NCBI RefSeq assembly: GCF_937952055.1
Contig: NZ_CALFYO010000031.1
Coordinates: 48,383-112,382, forward strand
From: an uncultured Piscinibacter sp.
Lineage (GTDB): Bacteria; Pseudomonadota; Gammaproteobacteria; Burkholderiales; Burkholderiaceae_C
Length of the DNA stretch: 64,000 bases
Reading direction: 5' to 3'
This document shows positions 63,956 through 64,000 of this stretch, piece after piece (the stretch's first letter is position 1; each line of letters opens with the position of its first letter). Position numbers and translations under genes: made by a program. A model generated the notes under the pieces. That model was not told the origin of the DNA. It worked only from the letters and a program-made list of their open reading frames with translations, and ran no database searches.

Positions 63956-64000
63956 CTCAAGTGACCCAAGCAGTAGCGCCTCGTCCCAATCAAGCACTCG
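63949..64000 (+). other. Start of a second gene cassette
   Basis: Sequence after the attC core. An open frame from GTG 63961 (TQAVAPRPNQAL) runs to the window end and could be the start of the next cassette gene; with 13 codons visible nothing further can be said. Confidence 0.4.

Noticed and set aside
59010..64000. A direct repeat of the tRNA-Arg 3' end marking the island's right border
   Set aside because: No copy was seen within the window.

Overview
The window is a contiguous piece of a very GC-rich betaproteobacterial chromosome, most likely Burkholderiales of the Rubrivivax/Leptothrix/Sphaerotilus type. This rests on the roughly 70% GC, almost exclusive G/C third codon positions, the order flhD-flhC-motA-motB-cheY with a FliA-type promoter before motA, the DUF2917 gene next to a GcvA-like LysR gene, and the CueR/CopA/CopZ and AlgZ/AlgR arrangements. 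The genus is an inference from gene content.

Layout. 1-6.3 kb: the 3' end of a ligase-associated DEXH helicase, a DUF1232 protein and a thermonuclease on the plus strand; then a lipoprotein, arginase, a LOG-family hydrolase and a MoeB/ThiF adenylyltransferase on the minus strand. 6.4-12.5 kb: a C-terminal processing protease, a Fur-box-controlled divergent iron(III) ABC transporter, a LysR regulator, two small proteins and tRNA-Arg(CCU). 12.6-24.2 kb: a minus-strand run (tamB, tamA, a von Willebrand protein, an S9 peptidase, a GNAT acetyltransferase, a MoxR ATPase) diverging from a dihaem cytochrome c. 24.3-28.7 kb: an HD-GYP phosphodiesterase and the copper locus cueR-copA / copZ with two CueR operators. 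28.7-38.4 kb: a peptide-binding protein, argO/argP, fliR and fliQ followed by only the tail of fliP, a large unknown membrane protein, an acetyltransferase, a SnoaL-like protein and a TetR regulator with a two-site operator. 38.6-44.2 kb: a META lipoprotein and the motility cluster. 44.3-59 kb: housekeeping genes (a frameshifted methyltransferase, a DUF6502/DUF5666 pair, argH, algZ/algR, ppc, hemC-hemD-hemX-hemY) ending at tRNA-Arg(ACG). 59.1-64 kb: a lower-GC accessory segment behind that tRNA.

Motility is the most striking part. fliP survives only as about 30 C-terminal codons at a rearrangement junction. flhD has an in-frame TAG at the codon that is Tyr17 in E. coli FlhD. The gene in the cheZ position is a soluble chimera of an N-terminal CheZ-like segment, a chemoreceptor signalling hairpin and a C-terminal sensor-like domain, and it lacks the CheZ catalytic and CheY-docking motifs. 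The rest (motAB, cheY, flhC, fliQ, fliR) looks intact, so the strain is either losing motility or contains local sequence errors.

The accessory segment holds a frameshifted von Willebrand protein, a WYL regulator with an early amber codon, about 0.7 kb of degenerate direct and inverted repeats built on one 16-bp motif, and a gene cassette bounded by integron recombination sites, with the start of a second cassette at the window edge. No integrase gene is visible in the window.
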